A stretch of DNA of 7,303 nt from Synergistaceae bacterium (GTDB taxonomy: Bacteria > Synergistota > Synergistia > Synergistales > Aminobacteriaceae): positions 1-7,303 of the forward strand of contig JAITPZ010000022.1 in NCBI GenBank assembly GCA_031289165.1, in the 5' to 3' direction. This document shows, piece after piece, positions 5,614 through 7,303 of this stretch (its first letter is position 1; every line of letters begins with the position of its first letter). The position numbers were made by a program, and so were the translations under genes. The notes beneath the pieces were generated by a model, which searched no databases, had not been told where the DNA came from, and saw only the letters and a program-made list of their open reading frames with translations.

Positions 5614-6795
5614 ATGAACGACATTGGAGAACAGGCCAGGAAGATGAACGACAGGCTCGTCGCCTGGCGGCGTCATATTCACGCCAATCCCGAGCTGGAC
5701 GTGGAGACGCCCGAGACGGAGGCGTACATCGTCGGGGAGCTCAAAAAGCTGGGGATAACGAAAATCAGACAGGGACTCGCAAAACATGGCGTCGCCGCCC
5801 TGATCGATGGAGAAAAGCCGGGCGGGGTTCTGGGGATACGCTGCGACATCGACGCGCTGAACATGGCCGAGGATACGGGGCTGTCCTTTGCGGCCACGAA
5901 CGGTCGGATGCACGCGTGCGGGCACGACGGACACACCGCGATGCTTCTGGGGGCGGCCGAAATTCTGATGGCCCACAGAAGCCAGCTTGCGGGAACGGTC
6001 AAGCTCATCTTCCAGCCCGCCGAGGAGACGACCAGGGGAGCTTTTCTGATGATCGAGGACGGAGTGCTCTCGGACCCCAACGTGGACGCCATTGTCGGTC
6101 TTCATACGGGGGGACTCTGGAAGCCGGCCGTCGCGGGGGAGATCGGATACCGCCCGGGGCCGCTGATGGCCGCCACGGACTTTTTCACCATCACCTTTCA
6201 CGGCAAAGGGGGCCACGGCGCCACGCCGCACCTGACGGTGGACCCCATCGCCATCGCCTGCCAGGCCTACACGGCGCTGCAGACGATCGTGAGCCGGGAG
6301 GTCAGCCCTCTGGACTCGGCGGTCGTGACCATCGGCCTCATTCAGGGCGGCACAGCCGAAAACATCATCGCGCCAGCCTGCACACTCCGCGGAACGTGCA
6401 GAGCGCTCACCCCCGACCTGCGCAAAAAACTTCAGGACAGGATCAAAGCCCTGTGCGAGGACATCGCCCACGGCATGAGAGGCAGCGCGACGGTAGAGTT
6501 TCTTTACGGTCCCCCGCCCCTGATCAACGACCGGGAGATGACGGAAAAGCTGCGCAGGGCTGCATCGGAGATCGTCGGGGGCGAACACGTGCGCGAGATC
6601 GACGAGCCCACCATGGGAGGCGAGGACATGGCCTGCTACATGGAAAAAGTCCCCGGAACCTTCTTCTTCCATCCCTCGTTCACCGGAAGCGACGCCTTCC
6701 CCCACCATCATCCGAAGTTCGACATCGACGAAAGCGTCCTCTGGATCGGCTCCGCAACCTTCGCGCAGTTCGCCCTTACCTGGCAGCAGGATTGA
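5614..6795 (+). CDS. M20D-family amidohydrolase (N-acyl-amino-acid / hippurate hydrolase type)
   Basis: This complete 393-residue cytoplasmic metallohydrolase matches the M20D group, which removes acyl groups from N-acyl amino acids (hippurate, N-acetyl amino acids, auxin conjugates; exact substrate unknown). It opens with WRRHIHANPEL (18-28). CDIDAL (77-82) follows, then MHACGHDGHTAMLLGAA (99-115) with metal ligands C102 and H104. QPAEE (134-138) has catalytic E137 and metal ligand E138, and H164 is a further ligand. GKGGHGATPH (197-206) lies in the dimerisation lid domain, and the last histidine ligand is in HHHPKFDID (364-372). All key residues are present. There is no signal peptide. The ATG at 5614 has a G-rich site (GGGGG, 5600-5604) 9 bases upstream. 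It is divergent from birA; a link to biotin is not implied. It fits amino-acid or peptide catabolism. Confidence 0.94.
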   Translation: MNDIGEQARKMNDRLVAWRRHIHANPELDVETPETEAYIVGELKKLGITKIRQGLAKHGVAALIDGEKPGGVLGIRCDIDALNMAEDTGLSFAATNGRMHACGHDGHTAMLLGAAEILMAHRSQLAGTVKLIFQPAEETTRGAFLMIEDGVLSDPNVDAIVGLHTGGLWKPAVAGEIGYRPGPLMAATDFFTITFHGKGGHGATPHLTVDPIAIACQAYTALQTIVSREVSPLDSAVVTIGLIQGGTAENIIAPACTLRGTCRALTPDLRKKLQDRIKALCEDIAHGMRGSATVEFLYGPPPLINDREMTEKLRRAASEIVGGEHVREIDEPTMGGEDMACYMEKVPGTFFFHPSFTGSDAFPHHHPKFDIDESVLWIGSATFAQFALTWQQD

Positions 6796-7000
6796 CATAA
6801 AATTTATGCGACGCTCAGGCAGACAAGGGTTTTTCCGCTGACAGGCGGATGACGCTCTTTGATGCCGGGGACTTCACTGGCTTTGGCAATGCCCGTATCG
6901 TGCCGGAGTTATTATAATGAGGGTATCGTCAAGGCTCTCCGGGCGAAGATAAACGCGAAATCCGTCCATGTGAAACTGCCGAACGGGTTTTATATCCAAT

Positions 7001-7093
7001 GTCCACAACTTAAGAATAAACGCGACCAGTCTTTGGGCTCCGCCCCAAACCTCGCGAGGGGCCGTGGATCCCTCAACCCCTTAAGTTGTGGAC
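7001..7093. repeat. 93-base element with 14-base perfect terminal inverted repeats
   Basis: GTCCACAACTTAAG (7001-7014) is exactly the reverse complement of CTTAAGTTGTGGAC (7080-7093). The 65-base interior is itself structured: TTTGGG/CCCAAA with a 6-base loop (7032-7049), the perfect palindrome CCTCGCGAGG (7050-7059), and GAGGG/CCCTC (7056-7074). No flanking target duplication is evident. The layout resembles a miniature inverted-repeat element or a dispersed palindromic repeat. It could instead act as a cruciform or transcription-stopping structure downstream of the amidohydrolase gene. No open frame inside it is credible. Confidence 0.75.
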
Positions 7094-7132
7094 TTTGCAC
7101 CGGAGAAAGGAGGCCGTCCCTGACTCGGAAAC

Positions 7133-7246
7133 TTACCGCCTTATTTTCTTCTCTTTTTGGTCTTGACAAGTGAGGCCACCATATCCCACATAACAATGTT
7201 TTCCCTGAAAGTCGTTTTTTTCTCGCTTTTGCGTTATCCTTTTCAT
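7133..7246 (-). pseudogene. Small minus-strand frame, possible N-terminal remnant of an IS110-like transposase
   Basis: A 37-codon frame starts at ATG 7246 behind a very good ribosome site: GGAGG, 5-6 bases upstream, at 7250-7256. It ends in TAA at 7135-7133. Its first part, NDFQGKHCYVG, resembles the opening of IS110-family transposases, which usually run on as YVGxDVHKK with the first catalytic aspartate. Here the similarity stops right after YVG, the aspartate is absent, and a lysine-rich tail leads to the stop. By hand count it is about 39% GC, far below its neighbours, which suggests foreign origin. It may instead be a genuine small basic protein. The family link is from memory of motif style and rests on few residues. 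Confidence 0.35.
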
Positions 7247-7303
7247 GATGACCTCCTTCGTCATGAAGAGCGGCTTCGCCGCGCAGACAACCCTCCTGGA
7301 TAT

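Larger units (their letters stand above)
6796..7303. other. Gene-poor right end with repeat element and mobile-element debris
   Basis: About 500 bases after the amidohydrolase contain no convincing intact gene. A short hairpin, TCCGC/GCGGA (6834-6849), lacks a T-run on the downstream side. A TATAAT at 6913-6918 has no suitable -35; the nearest TTGGCA is 24 bases away. The inverted-repeat element (7001-7093) and the small minus-strand frame (7133-7246) are listed separately. A GCGGC-TTC-GCCGC hairpin lies at 7270-7282, and TTCATGA/TCATGAA arms lie at 7242-7248 and 7261-7267. Confidence 0.5.

Noticed and set aside
5526..6800. Long open frames overlapping the amidohydrolase in another + frame and on the minus strand
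   Set aside because: The M20D frame carries all metal-binding and catalytic motifs; the overlapping frames are low-complexity Arg/Gly/His translations.
6859..7173. A + strand open frame of about 104 codons running through the 93-base inverted-repeat element
   Set aside because: It has no ribosome site or recognisable domain, and a third of it is translated palindromic repeat, so it is very likely spurious.
7163..7192. Perfect -35 hexamer TTGACA on the + strand at 7163-7168
   Set aside because: No acceptable -10 lies 16-18 bases downstream; the best nearby hexamer (CATAAC) is about 20 bases away.
1..7303. CRISPR arrays, tRNA or rRNA genes
   Set aside because: I saw no regularly spaced repeats, tRNA cloverleaf signatures or rRNA segments on either strand.

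Overview
This is a GC-rich bacterial chromosomal window (roughly 60% GC by eye) made mostly of ordinary housekeeping and transport genes. The gene set is a COG2509-type FAD dehydrogenase, MgtE, slipin, a YdjM-like hydrolase, BioY with a bifunctional BirA, and an M20D amidohydrolase. It would suit an anaerobic, amino-acid-fermenting bacterium such as a member of Synergistota or a GC-rich Firmicute relative. That placement is an inference from gene style only; no marker gene is present.

Layout: bases 1-477 hold the 3' end of an FAD-dependent dehydrogenase on the + strand. It converges on a run of five minus-strand genes. Read in their own direction, these are birA (5376-4402) and bioY (4353-3766), then slipin (3554-2739) and a YdjM-type membrane hydrolase (2742-2230), then mgtE (1925-594) behind a structured leader of about 300 bases. 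An M20D amidohydrolase (5614-6795) is divergent from birA. The last 500 bases hold no convincing intact gene. They contain a 93-base element with 14-base perfect inverted ends and a small AT-rich minus-strand reading frame that resembles the first residues of an IS110-type transposase, so this end looks like accessory or mobile-element debris.

How the genes work together: birA and bioY form a biotin unit, with a ligase/repressor and the biotin-binding membrane component of an ECF transporter. A near-perfect BirA operator (TGTAAACC, 14 bases, GGTTAACA) lies at 5460-5489. Its birA-proximal half is the -35 element of a good promoter (TTTACA, 17 bases, extended TGC-TATTCT), which predicts biotin-dependent autorepression of ligase and uptake. 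Slipin and the hydrolase are joined by a TTGA stop/start overlap and are very likely translationally coupled. MgtE is complete, with its pore motif and TM5 aspartate, but its leader does not look like an M-box.

I did not find an obviously new system. The items most worth checking are the BirA autoregulatory site, the slipin-hydrolase coupling, the inverted-repeat element with the adjacent transposase-like remnant, and the mgtE leader.
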